From assembly GCA_046351215.1 (NCBI GenBank), contig JAXLYX010000015.1, positions 62,001 through 126,000 of the forward strand: a stretch of 64,000 nucleotides of DNA, read 5' to 3'. A program made the translations under genes and the position numbers. This stretch comes from JAXLYX01 sp046351215 (lineage in GTDB: Bacteria; Myxococcota_A; Polyangia; Polyangiales; Houyiibacteriaceae). The notes beneath the pieces were generated by a model, which did not search any database, was not told the DNA's origin, and saw nothing but the letters and a program-made list of their open reading frames with translations. Positions 1-9,872 of this stretch are shown here, piece by piece (within the stretch, counting starts at the first letter, position 1; each line of letters opens with the position of its first letter).

Positions 1-259
1 GGCCGTCGAAGCTCCGATCGCGTTCGGCCTCGGTGACGACGTCGTAGGGGCTCTCGCCGAGCATCTTCACGTAGCCGCCGATCGGCAACGCCGCGAAGAC
101 GTACTCGGTCTCGCCGATGCGGAAGCCGAGCAGCCTCGGACCGAAGCCGAGCGAGAACGTCAGCACCTTCACGCCGAAGAACTTCGCCCAGGCGAAGTGT
201 CCGAGCTCGTGCACGAAGATGAGCACGCCCACGAGGGCGACGAAGTAGACGAGATCCAT
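1..259 (-). CDS. rseP: RseP-type site-2 zinc metalloprotease, N-terminal part
   Basis: This is the first 86 residues of an intramembrane M50 protease; the rest lies beyond the left edge. The first membrane helix carries the zinc-binding motif HELGH at residues 17-21, followed by the family-typical SLGFGPRLLGF stretch and GGYVKM at 61-66. RseP enzymes cut membrane-spanning anti-sigma factors and spent signal peptides in the inner membrane. The ATG at 259 begins directly with a hydrophobic helix, as in other RseP proteins. Family membership is firm; the substrate is not visible. Confidence 0.93.
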   Translation of the reverse strand, partial: MDLVYFVALVGVLIFVHELGHFAWAKFFGVKVLTFSLGFGPRLLGFRIGETEYVFAALPIGGYVKMLGESPYDVVTEAERDRSFDG

Positions 260-346
260 CCGCGGTCGCTCGCGGCGCGAGGCGGCCATCCCGCCCCGCC
301 GCTCGACGGGCCGACGCTAGCATGGGACCCTGGCGGGTCGAGCCGG

Positions 347-922
347 ATGACCGACGACTACCGACGCCTCCGCGACCGTGTCGACGCCTTCGCCGCGGAG
401 GTCTCCGAGCGGCGCCGCGACGACCTCAGCTGCGGACCGGGCTGCTCCGCCTGCTGCGAGGCCCATCCCTCGGTCTCGGCGATCGAAGCGGCCGAGGTCG
501 TCCGCGCGCTCGACGCGCTCGCTCCGGAGCGGAGGGAGGCGCTCAGGGCGCGCGCCGGCCGCGAGGCCGAGGGGGATCCGCGCTGCGTCATGCTCGACGA
601 CGACGGGCTCTGCGCCGTCTACGAGGCCCGACCCATCGTCTGCCGCACGCAGGGCCTCCCCCTCCTCTACCCACCGGGCTTCGTGCCGGCGGAGGCGGTG
701 CTCGGGCGCACGCCGAAGGGAGACGTCACCTGCTGCCCCCTGAACTTCACGCGCTCGCAGCCCTCGGCTCGGGACGTCCTCGACATGGGACATGTCGACA
801 CGATGCTCGCGCTGATCGGCCGATTGGTCGGTTCCTCGGGGTCGCCCGACGCGGAATCGGCCGACGCGGAGGCGCGTTTCTCCCTCGCAGCCCTGGCCGG
901 TCGCGGAGGACCCTTCCGTTGA
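347..922 (+). CDS. YkgJ-family cysteine cluster protein
   Basis: A 191-residue cytosolic protein with the CxxxCxxCC signature at C29, C33, C36 and C37. Further cysteines follow in the DPRC, GLC, IVC and TCCPL segments, which is the layout of the YkgJ/CxxCxxCC putative metal-chelating family. No reaction is established for the family. I start at ATG 347 because a longer reading frame from 197 would overlap rseP and its extra residues look like non-coding translation. A possible -10 (TAGCAT) lies at 318-323. A second, longer family member is encoded at 6030-7061. Confidence 0.85.
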   Translation: MTDDYRRLRDRVDAFAAEVSERRRDDLSCGPGCSACCEAHPSVSAIEAAEVVRALDALAPERREALRARAGREAEGDPRCVMLDDDGLCAVYEARPIVCRTQGLPLLYPPGFVPAEAVLGRTPKGDVTCCPLNFTRSQPSARDVLDMGHVDTMLALIGRLVGSSGSPDAESADAEARFSLAALAGRGGPFR

Positions 923-948
923 AGGCCGGCTCGACCCCATGATACGGT
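919..948 (+). promoter_or_regulatory. Promoter of the response regulator gene
   Basis: TTGAAG at 919-924 and TACGGT at 943-948 are separated by 18 bases, and TGA directly before the -10 gives an extended -10 (TGATACGGT). The -35 overlaps the stop codon of the preceding gene. Transcription would start near 955, about 38 bases before the ATG at 993. Confidence 0.6.
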
Positions 949-992
949 CGACCGTCGCGTAGGCGGCAGAAAGCCCTCGACCGCGCCAGCCC

Positions 993-1865
993 ATGACCAC
1001 GCGAGTCCTCGTCGGAGACGAAGATCCGTTCAATCTCCGCCTCCTCGAAGAGGTGTGCGATGCGGCGGGCTACGCGGTCCTCTCGGCTCCCGACGGCCCG
1101 GCCGTGCTCGACGTCGTCGCGCGCGAGCGCCCCGATCTCATCCTCGTCGACGCGCGCATGCCGCGCCTCGACGGCTTCGAGATCCTCCGGATCCTCAAGA
1201 ACGACGAGAACCTCCGGGACATCCCCGTCCTGATCGTCACGCCCGAGAGCGACGTCGAGTCGCGGAGCCGCGCGATCGCGCTCGGCGCCGAGGACTACGT
1301 CTCGAAGCCCTACCGCGTGTTCGAGGTGCAGCAGCGTCTCCGCAACGCGCTCCGGGCGTCCCAGGGCGATCGGAGCAAGACGCCGATCACGAACGTGGTT
1401 CCGCCGCCGCCGCCCGGAACGCCGCCCGGCCGCACGCCGCTCGGTCTCTGCCTCGAGTACGAGTACACGCGCTCGGTACGCTTCGGCACGCCGCTCTCGA
1501 TCGTGCGCCTCGCGCACGCCGGCACGCCGGCGACGAGCGCCGGACTGGCGGAGCTGCAGCGCTCGGCCGTGCAGGGCTTCCTCCGAGCGTGCCTCCGCGG
1601 CTCCGATCAGATCTTCGTCCACGGCGACGGCGAGTACGTCGTCATCCTCACCGACACGGACGCCTCGGGCGCCGAGACGGTGCGCGTGCGCATCTGGCAG
1701 AGGCTCTCGGAGCCCGGGGCGCGCAAGGCGAGCCCGGATCTCCCGCATCTCCAGGTCGGCGTGGCGACGACCACCGGAAGGACCTTCCAGTCGTGGGAGG
1801 ATCTGCTCTCCGCCGCGACGCCGAAGCCGAAGACCAGCCCCCGGACCGCCGCACGCGTGCCCTGA
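993..1865 (+). CDS. Response regulator with degenerate GGDEF-like C-terminal domain
   Basis: A 290-residue protein. Residues 1-120 form a receiver domain with acidic pocket D9/E10/D11, phospho-acceptor D53 (in LVDARMP), T83 and K105 (SKPYR), so it should accept phosphate. After a proline-rich linker at 137-147, residues 150-275 resemble a diguanylate cyclase fold, but the signature loop reads GDGEY (211-215) instead of GGDEF or GGEEF. Cyclic-di-GMP synthesis is therefore unlikely; the domain may bind nucleotide or serve as an output or dimer domain. No cognate kinase is adjacent. The gene has its own promoter at 919-948. Confidence 0.88.
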   Translation: MTTRVLVGDEDPFNLRLLEEVCDAAGYAVLSAPDGPAVLDVVARERPDLILVDARMPRLDGFEILRILKNDENLRDIPVLIVTPESDVESRSRAIALGAEDYVSKPYRVFEVQQRLRNALRASQGDRSKTPITNVVPPPPPGTPPGRTPLGLCLEYEYTRSVRFGTPLSIVRLAHAGTPATSAGLAELQRSAVQGFLRACLRGSDQIFVHGDGEYVVILTDTDASGAETVRVRIWQRLSEPGARKASPDLPHLQVGVATTTGRTFQSWEDLLSAATPKPKTSPRTAARVP

Positions 1866-1881
1866 GCCCGCCGCCCGTCCT

Positions 1882-4056
<2,175 letters not shown>

Positions 4057-4123
4057 TCGGAGATGGATCCTCCCCGCTCGGACGGGCTCCGTCAACGGCC
4101 CACGGCGTGGGAGCCCCGGAGCC

Positions 4124-4942
4124 TCAGGGGGCGTCCGCTCGCGCGAGGAAGAAGAGCCGGAGCTGGACGAGCAGATACCAGTCCTGCCGCACGACGAAGG
4201 CGCCCGCCGAGGTGACGTAGAGCAGGTGGGGGAAGCCGAAGGTCCCGAAGACGTCGAGGCGGGGGAGCCGCCCCGGCGCCACGGTCCCCCCGCCGCGGAG
4301 CTCGAAGGGCAGCTGGTAGGTCGGAGACGTCGCGCTCGAGCCGCCGCCGTAGAGCCCGGCCGCGAGCCCGACATCGCCGCGTCGGCCGAGCCGGACGTCG
4401 ACCGCGAGGCGAGCCCCGACCTGATGGTAGGTCCTCTCCGCGAAGAAGACCGTGTACCGCGGATCGAGCCGCACGAGCGCCCGGCCCGCGAGGTGTGCCT
4501 GCAACGGCAGCCCGAGCCCGAGAGCGACGCTCTGGCTCGAGGTGCTCGGGACCGTCAGGGAGGTGTCGAGCCCGAGCTCCACCGTCCGCGGCACGAGCCG
4601 CACGCGGAGCGAGAACGTCGGGCCGCCCACGCCGCCGTCGGGCAGGACGTGGAAGGGCACGGCGAACGAGGCCGCGACGCGACGCACGAGGCCGACAGAG
4701 CCGCCCAGGATCTCGTCGAGGCCGACGTCGCGAGCGCCGGTCGACGGCGAGCGCGCGCCGGTGGGGAAGCCCATCGTGTCGAGGGAGAGGGCGAGCCCGC
4801 CGCGCGGGAGCACGAGGGGCCGATCGACGTAGGCGACGGGATACCCGGGCGGCGGGATGCGGGGCCGCGGCCCCCCCTCTTGCGCCGACGCCCGGCCCCC
4901 GACGAGGACGAGCACGGCGACGGCGAGCCACGCGAGTCGCAC
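4124..4942 (-). CDS. Predicted outer-membrane beta-barrel protein, function unknown
   Basis: A 272-residue protein starting with GTG. It has a signal peptide (about residues 1-20, cleavage near RASA-QEG). The mature part alternates hydrophobic and polar residues with many aromatic and glycine girdles (for example LALSLDTMGF, GLVRRVAASFAVPF, WYLLVQLRLFFLA), as expected of outer-membrane strands. I recognise no family. It starts 9 bases after the DUF2752 stop, so the two are probably co-transcribed. Confidence 0.7.
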   Translation of the reverse strand: MRLAWLAVAVLVLVGGRASAQEGGPRPRIPPPGYPVAYVDRPLVLPRGGLALSLDTMGFPTGARSPSTGARDVGLDEILGGSVGLVRRVAASFAVPFHVLPDGGVGGPTFSLRVRLVPRTVELGLDTSLTVPSTSSQSVALGLGLPLQAHLAGRALVRLDPRYTVFFAERTYHQVGARLAVDVRLGRRGDVGLAAGLYGGGSSATSPTYQLPFELRGGGTVAPGRLPRLDVFGTFGFPHLLYVTSAGAFVVRQDWYLLVQLRLFFLARADAP

Positions 4943-4951
4943 CGGGCCGCG

Positions 4952-5437
4952 TCAGAGGTGGAAGTACTGGGTCGCGATCCGCACGAGCCACACGCCGATC
5001 GAGCTCGCGCAGAGGAGGATCGCCCACTTCTCGAAGTGCAGGTCGTCGAGCGTGTCGAGGACCGGCGAGCCCTTCCAGAAACCGCGCACTGCGACGGGGA
5101 TCGTGAAGAAGGAGACGAGGAAGAGGATCACGCCGAAGGGATTCGCGTGGGTCGCGCCGATGAACTGGAGGCGCGTCATGTGGGCGAACGAGGTCGTGAG
5201 GCCGCAGCCCGGGCAGGGGTAGCCCGTGAGCACCAGGAAGCCGCAGGGCGGCAGGCCGAGCTGCGTGTGCGTGCCGTGTCCGGAGGGGTCCGGCGTGAGC
5301 GTGGCCGCGAGGGCGATCACGATCGTCGGCAGGATTCCGAGCACGAACCAGCCGATCCGCGCGGAACGACGGCGCTTCTCCTCGTCGGAGTCGACGAGGG
5401 GCCGTGCGAGGTCGGCGGCGAGGGAGGGGTCGGACAC
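4952..5437 (-). CDS. DUF2752 membrane protein
   Basis: A 161-residue inner-membrane protein with the DUF2752 hallmark CPxCGLTT at the mouth of a helix (GYPCPGCGLTTSFAHM). It has a first helix near residues 28-47 and later helices around FGVILFLVSFFTIPVAV and the C-terminus. The family has no known function; the paired cysteines suggest a metal or thiol site. I use GTG 5437 because upstream codons read as low-complexity Arg/Pro sequence, but the GGAG upstream is only one base from this GTG, so the exact start is uncertain. Confidence 0.8.
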   Translation of the reverse strand: MSDPSLAADLARPLVDSDEEKRRRSARIGWFVLGILPTIVIALAATLTPDPSGHGTHTQLGLPPCGFLVLTGYPCPGCGLTTSFAHMTRLQFIGATHANPFGVILFLVSFFTIPVAVRGFWKGSPVLDTLDDLHFEKWAILLCASSIGVWLVRIATQYFHL

Positions 5438-5472
5438 GCTCCGTTGGTTGTGAACCCTCGCGGGCCTCTTCG

Positions 5473-6033
5473 TCAATCCGGGGAGCGCGGCTCGCGCCAG
5501 GCGGGATCCCGCCGCGCGACCCCGTCGACGAAGGAAACGCACGCACGCTCGCAGTCGAGCGGCTCGACCTCGGCCGCGACCTCGGCGCCGCAGGGATTGC
5601 GGCCGCCTCCGAGGGCATGGGCGAGGTGGGCGTGGAGGCACTTCACGCCGGCCCGGATGCCGGCCACGCCGCCCCGCGGGCGGAGCAGCGCCCCGCTCGG
5701 GATCTCGCGATCGCGCTCCGCGGCGTAATCGGCGTGCGCCTCTTCCATCGCGGCGCGGAAGGCGGCGTCGTTCGCGAGGCGCGTCTCGTACCGCGTGACG
5801 TCGCCGCGCGCCTCGAGCCGCGCCACGCGTCGGTGCGCGAGCGGGCAGACGAGCCAGTACCGCGTGGGGAACGGCTCGCCCGCGTGCGTCACGGGAGGGA
5901 CGCGGACGACGATCGGGAGCCCGAGCCCACAGCGCGCCACGACGGTCGGCGTCGCGAGCAGCTCCCGGCCGAGCTGCGCCGAGACGATCGCCACGTCGCG
6001 GTCGTCTTCACCGTCGAGAGTCGTCCCGCTCAT
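5473..6033 (-). CDS. DUF501 family protein
   Basis: A 186-residue soluble protein with the two DUF501 signatures: the WLVCPLAHRRVARLEARG stretch in the first half and GVKCLHAHLAHALGGG in the second, with histidine and cysteine positions kept. The biochemical role of DUF501 is not established; in actinobacteria it often sits near enolase and ppx. The ATG at 6033 overlaps the stop of the YkgJ gene (ATGA), so translation is probably coupled. Confidence 0.85.
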   Translation of the reverse strand: MSGTTLDGEDDRDVAIVSAQLGRELLATPTVVARCGLGLPIVVRVPPVTHAGEPFPTRYWLVCPLAHRRVARLEARGDVTRYETRLANDAAFRAAMEEAHADYAAERDREIPSGALLRPRGGVAGIRAGVKCLHAHLAHALGGGRNPCGAEVAAEVEPLDCERACVSFVDGVARRDPAWREPRSPD

Positions 6034-7061
6034 GGGCGCATCTTCGGGACGAGCGTCTCCCAATGCTCGGAGGCGCCCACGAGCTCCACGACCATCACGG
6101 CCTCCGCCATCGCCCGGTCGGGCCGGAGACCCTTCCCGACCACGAGACGCGACGCGATGCTCTCGGCGACCGCGACGCGCGTGGCCATCTCGGCACGGAA
6201 GAGCGTGAAGGGGCCGTCGTCCGCCCACTTGAGCGACCACAGGCGATCTCCGACCCAGTCGTTGATCACCTCGCGCGAGCTCCGCGCCACGGGGCTCCGG
6301 GCCTCGGCCCGATCGAACGCATCCGCCCACGGACGCCCGGGCGGGCGCGGCGCCGCGCCCTCGAGGAGGTGGACGAGGGTATCGCCGAACCAGGCGATCG
6401 CGTCGCCGAAGCGCGAGCCGTCCTTCGCGGCGATGAAGTCCTCCGCGATCCCGGCCCAACGCCCGCCGACGAGCTTCGGGAAGGGCTTCGCGTCGAGCAC
6501 GGAGAGCGGGGCTTCGCCCTCGGCGAGCCGAGCGAGCAGGGGCGCCTCGATCGCGAGCCATTCCTCGAGGGAGACGCTCCTCTTGGCGTCGAGCCGTACG
6601 CGGTCGACGTCGTTGTCCGAGTCGAGCGTGCCGTCGTGCTCCTTCAGCGAGGCCTCGGCCGCCTCCGCCGTGAGCGTGGGACGATCGCCCAGGGTCCGGC
6701 AGGGGCAACGATGCTCGGTGTACACCCGTCCACCGATCGGCGTGGCGGTCAGGCCGTAGGGGAACTTCTGGCAGCCGTGGGGCTTGTGCTCGGGTCCCTT
6801 CTCCGCGTGGATGCCGCAGAGCAGGTTCGGCAACAGGAAGCGGCAGCCACCGTCGGCCGCCGTACGAAGCATGTCGTCCTCGAAATCGTCGTCCCAGCCG
6901 GCGCCCTTCTTGTCGATCTTGCGGACCTGGACGAGCTCCTTCCGGGTGAGCGGCCCGAGACCGTGGATGTCGTGGCAGCAGAGCCCATCACCGAAACAGG
7001 TGTAACGAGCCCCTTCGCGGACGAGGAGGGGGCGGATGGCGGGCTTCGCTCGGGACGGCAT
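6030..7061 (-). CDS. YkgJ-family cysteine cluster protein (long form)
   Basis: A 343-residue protein. The N-terminal 110 residues contain the cysteine cluster (C22, C28, C29, then the GGC, LLC and HGC cysteines and CPC further on) of the CxxCxxCC family; the remaining 230 residues are a helical domain I do not recognise. It is translationally coupled to DUF501 (ATGA at 6030-6033). A possible -10 (TAAACT on the minus strand, 7074-7079) lies about 12 bases before the ATG and overlaps the -35 of the divergent gene, so the two directions may compete for polymerase. Confidence 0.85.
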   Translation of the reverse strand: MPSRAKPAIRPLLVREGARYTCFGDGLCCHDIHGLGPLTRKELVQVRKIDKKGAGWDDDFEDDMLRTAADGGCRFLLPNLLCGIHAEKGPEHKPHGCQKFPYGLTATPIGGRVYTEHRCPCRTLGDRPTLTAEAAEASLKEHDGTLDSDNDVDRVRLDAKRSVSLEEWLAIEAPLLARLAEGEAPLSVLDAKPFPKLVGGRWAGIAEDFIAAKDGSRFGDAIAWFGDTLVHLLEGAAPRPPGRPWADAFDRAEARSPVARSSREVINDWVGDRLWSLKWADDGPFTLFRAEMATRVAVAESIASRLVVGKGLRPDRAMAEAVMVVELVGASEHWETLVPKMRP

Positions 7062-7075
7062 CGGGACTCCGGTAG

Positions 7076-7103
7076 TTTACGTGGGGGACGATTCCTGTAT
7101 GAT
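7076..7103 (+). promoter_or_regulatory. Promoter giving a leaderless transcript for the gene at 7112
   Basis: TTTACG at 7076-7081, a 16-base spacer, and TATGAT at 7098-7103, the most consensus-like -10 in the window. The predicted start of transcription (7110-7111) is next to the ATG at 7112, leaving no room for a ribosome-binding site. Confidence 0.6.
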
Positions 7104-7111
7104 GACGGCCG

Positions 7112-7747
7112 ATGGCACAGGGCCCGTCTCCCCTACTCGGGTACAACACGAACGTCCGTCACAAGGGGAAGCTGTACCATATCCAGACGGAAGACTCCGG
7201 CGTCCAGCACCCGCACATCATCACGCACCTCTTCGCGGATGGCGGGCGCATCGTGGCCTCGAAGAAGACCTCGTATTCCGAGCACGTCGGCGTCGAGGAT
7301 CTGAAGACCGTCGTGAAGAAGATGATGCAGGACCAGCACAAGGCGATGTTCATCGCCCTGCGGGACGGCATCTACGACGAGCCCGAGCCGGCCGCCGACG
7401 TCAGCCAGAGCCTCTCGCTCCCGCCGACCGCCGTCTCCCCCTCCTCCGTGGCGGCGCCCTCGTCCGTGCCGAGCGCCATCCCCGCGACGCCCGCGACCGA
7501 GATGCCCCGGGTGGACGTCGACGCGCTCGAGCGAGCGGCCGCCCGTCTGGCCGGTGCCCCCCAAGCGCCCCCCGCGGGGCCCGTCACCGGGCGCTACCAG
7601 GCGACCCAGCCCGCGGCCGTGGCCCCGGTGAAGCCCAAGTCGAAGCCCCCCGAGTCGATCTTCGGCAGCGATCTCCTCAGCGAGAAGTCGCTCGACGAAG
7701 TCATCCTCAGCTACCTCGCGACCGATCTCGACGAGACGGAAGGCTGA
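7112..7747 (+). CDS. Conserved myxobacterial protein of unknown function
   Basis: A 211-residue protein in two parts. Residues 1-90 form a compact, well-structured domain beginning LLGYNTNVRHKGKLYHIQTED, with HLFADGGRIVASKKTSY and SEHVGVEDLKTVVKKMMQDQHK. The rest is a Pro/Ala/Ser-rich disordered linker and a short C-terminal helix (SLDEVILSYLATDL) that looks like a docking peptide. As I remember it, the N-terminal domain recurs across Myxococcota without an assigned function. It is divergent from the YkgJ gene and seems to be expressed from a leaderless mRNA. Confidence 0.75.
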   Translation: MAQGPSPLLGYNTNVRHKGKLYHIQTEDSGVQHPHIITHLFADGGRIVASKKTSYSEHVGVEDLKTVVKKMMQDQHKAMFIALRDGIYDEPEPAADVSQSLSLPPTAVSPSSVAAPSSVPSAIPATPATEMPRVDVDALERAAARLAGAPQAPPAGPVTGRYQATQPAAVAPVKPKSKPPESIFGSDLLSEKSLDEVILSYLATDLDETEG

Positions 7748-7799
7748 AGGCACACTGGGATCCCGAACGCTCGCTACGGCGAGTCGACGTCCGCCGCGC

Positions 7800-7828
7800 T
7801 TGAACCTGCACGAAGGCGGTGCTAGCGA
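7800..7828 (+). promoter_or_regulatory. Promoter of the SCP2 gene
   Basis: TTGAAC at 7800-7805, a 17-base spacer ending in TGC, and TAGCGA at 7823-7828. It lies in the 136-base gap between the gene at 7112 and the SCP2 gene, about 48 bases upstream of the expected ribosome-binding site. Confidence 0.5.
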
Positions 7829-7883
7829 ACCTCTCTCCGACGGCTTCGTGCGGGCGCACGCGGTCGTTCCCTGGAGGGTGAAG

Positions 7884-8207
7884 ATGCCCGACGCCACGTT
7901 CTCGTTCCGACAGAAGATCCCCGAGAACCTCCGCAAGGACCCCGACAAGGCGCGTTCCGTCGGCGGCATCTTCGTCTTCAAGATCTCCGGCGAGCACGGC
8001 GGGATCTGGACGGTGAACCTGAAGGACGAGGTGGGCGTGCACGAGGGCGAGCTCTCGGGCGCGGACTGCATCATCGAGGTCACGAACGACGACTGGCGGC
8101 AGATGACGGAGAATCCGAACTCCGCGATGCAGCTCTTCTACGCCGGCCGCCTGAAGGTCACCGGCAACGCGATGCTCGCGCTGAAGCTCCAGCCCGTCAT
8201 CAGCTGA
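7884..8207 (+). CDS. SCP2 sterol-binding domain protein
   Basis: A 107-residue single-domain protein of the SCP2/sterol carrier family. The sequence follows the fold: an N-terminal helix (FSFRQKIPENLRKDP), beta strands with GGIWTVNLKDEVGV, the DCIIEVTNDDW segment and the C-terminal FYAGRLKVTGN-LALKLQ motif. Such proteins bind hydrophobic ligands in a tunnel; the ligand here is unknown. The ATG at 7884 has a strong GGAGG six bases upstream (7873-7877), which decides against the longer open frame from 7800. Confidence 0.88.
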   Translation: MPDATFSFRQKIPENLRKDPDKARSVGGIFVFKISGEHGGIWTVNLKDEVGVHEGELSGADCIIEVTNDDWRQMTENPNSAMQLFYAGRLKVTGNAMLALKLQPVIS

Positions 8208-8223
8208 AGCCGTCGCGACGGGC

Positions 8224-8266
8224 GGAGGCGCCTCCCACCGACGGGAATCGTCGCGGGGGCGCTTCC
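8224..8266 (+). terminator. Imperfect terminator hairpin after the SCP2 gene
   Basis: Arms of about 20 bases (8224-8243 and 8249-8266) pair with a few mismatches around a GGAAT loop. No T-run follows. Confidence 0.4.
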
Positions 8267-8312
8267 AGAACGGGCGTTCGGGGCGCAACCATGCGGTGGA
8301 GGAGAGTCCACC

Positions 8313-9872
8313 ATGAGCCACGCCAAGAGCCGCTCGAAGAAGGCCGTGCCCGCCGCGTCCCGCACAGGCAAGCGCACGTCCCGGAAGCGGACGCCCGCGC
8401 GGGCCCCCGCGGCTCAGAGGCCTTCGCATCGCCCCGTGGACGTCCTCTCCTCGGAGGTCGGAGGTGCGGGCCTCGGAGAGGTCATCGCGCATTTCACCTC
8501 GAAGGTCCCGTCCGTCGAGGAGCGCATGGCCCAGGGCAAGGCGCTCCGGAAGAAGACGCCCCACGCGCGCCATGCCGAGTATCGTCCGGCGCGCGATCGG
8601 GAGGATCCGGTCGACATCCTCGAAGCGCAGGCGACGACGCGGCTCAAGGATCTCGTGCCGGTGCGCTATGCACGCATGCTCGCGAGCCCCTTCGCCTTCC
8701 TCCGCGGCTCCGCCGCGGTGATGGCCGCCGACCTCGCCCGGACCCCGACCTCGGGGCTCGTCGTGCAGGCATGCGGCGACATGCACGTGGCGAACTTCGG
8801 CGTCTTCGCGACCGCGGAGCGGAACCTCGTCTTCGGCATCAACGACTTCGACGAGACGCTCCCGGGCCCCTGGGAATGGGACCTGAAGCGGCTCGCCGCG
8901 AGCGCCGTCGTCGCCGGTCGCTTCCTGGGCGCCGATCGTGCGCTCTGCGAGGACGCGGCCCAGGCCGTCGTGCGGAGCTACCGCAAGCGGATGCGCGAGT
9001 ACGCCGAGATGGGACACCTCGCGGTCTGGTACTCGCGGATCGACGAGCGCGCGGTGCTCGACGCGCTCTCGCCCGAGGCCCGCATCGGGGCCGAGCGCAT
9101 CATGAACAAGGCGCGCCAGCGGAACCACCTCCAGGTCCTCGAGAAGATGACCGAGATCGTCGACGACGCGCACCGGATCGTCGAGCAGGCGCCCCTCGTC
9201 GTGCGCGCGACGGTGACGGAGGACGGACATCCCGTGGGGCAGGCCGTCGACACCGCGTTCCAGGACTACCTCGGCTCCCTCGGCGAGGAGAGGAAGCTCC
9301 TCCTCCGCCGATACCGAATCGCCGACGTCGCGCGGAAGGTCGTCGGCGTCGGGAGCGTCGGCACCCGCTGCTGGATCGTGCTGATGACGGGCAACGGCGA
9401 GGACGATCCGCTCTTCCTCCAGTACAAGGAGGCCCAGCCCTCCGTCCTCGCGCCCTACGTGCGCGCGCCCGGCTGGTCGAACCAGGGGCAGCGCGTGGTC
9501 GTCGGTCAGCGCATCATCCAGGGCGCGCCCGACATCCTGCTCGGCTGGGGCCGGAGCATCCGCGGCTCGGACTTCTACGTGCGCCAGCTCCGCGACATGA
9601 AGGGCGGCGTCGACTTCGAGCCCGGCGTGACGAAGGCGAGGAACCTCCCCGAGTACGCGAAGCTCTGCGGTTGGGCCCTCGCGCTCGCGCACGCGAAGTC
9701 GAGCGATCCGGCCGTGCTCGCCGGCTACCTCGGCAAGAAGGAGGAGCTCGACGAGGCGATCGCGAAGTTCGCCCGGTCCTACGCCGATCAGACCGAGCGG
9801 GATCATCACGCGCTCGAGAAGGCCGCGAAGGCGAAGCGCATCGCCGTCGCGCAGGTCGAGGGCGAAGACTAG
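8313..9872 (+). CDS. DUF2252 family protein (kinase-like fold)
   Basis: A 519-residue cytosolic protein. After a basic Ser/Lys/Arg-rich N-terminus (1-40) comes the DUF2252 domain with its characteristic CGDMHVANFG at 154-163, NDFDE at 177-181 and WDLKRLA at 189-195. These resemble the catalytic and metal-binding loops of aminoglycoside-kinase-like enzymes (HGDxHxxN and DFD). The substrate is unknown. The start at 8313 has a GGAGGAG ribosome-binding site. Its stop overlaps the stop of the convergent hydrolase gene by four bases (9869-9872). Confidence 0.9.
   Translation: MSHAKSRSKKAVPAASRTGKRTSRKRTPARAPAAQRPSHRPVDVLSSEVGGAGLGEVIAHFTSKVPSVEERMAQGKALRKKTPHARHAEYRPARDREDPVDILEAQATTRLKDLVPVRYARMLASPFAFLRGSAAVMAADLARTPTSGLVVQACGDMHVANFGVFATAERNLVFGINDFDETLPGPWEWDLKRLAASAVVAGRFLGADRALCEDAAQAVVRSYRKRMREYAEMGHLAVWYSRIDERAVLDALSPEARIGAERIMNKARQRNHLQVLEKMTEIVDDAHRIVEQAPLVVRATVTEDGHPVGQAVDTAFQDYLGSLGEERKLLLRRYRIADVARKVVGVGSVGTRCWIVLMTGNGEDDPLFLQYKEAQPSVLAPYVRAPGWSNQGQRVVVGQRIIQGAPDILLGWGRSIRGSDFYVRQLRDMKGGVDFEPGVTKARNLPEYAKLCGWALALAHAKSSDPAVLAGYLGKKEELDEAIAKFARSYADQTERDHHALEKAAKAKRIAVAQVEGED

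Noticed and set aside
4057..4374. N-terminal extension of the Ser/Thr kinase
   Set aside because: The residues are Ser/Arg/Gly-rich low complexity and overlap the beta-barrel gene; the kinase core starts normally from ATG 4056.
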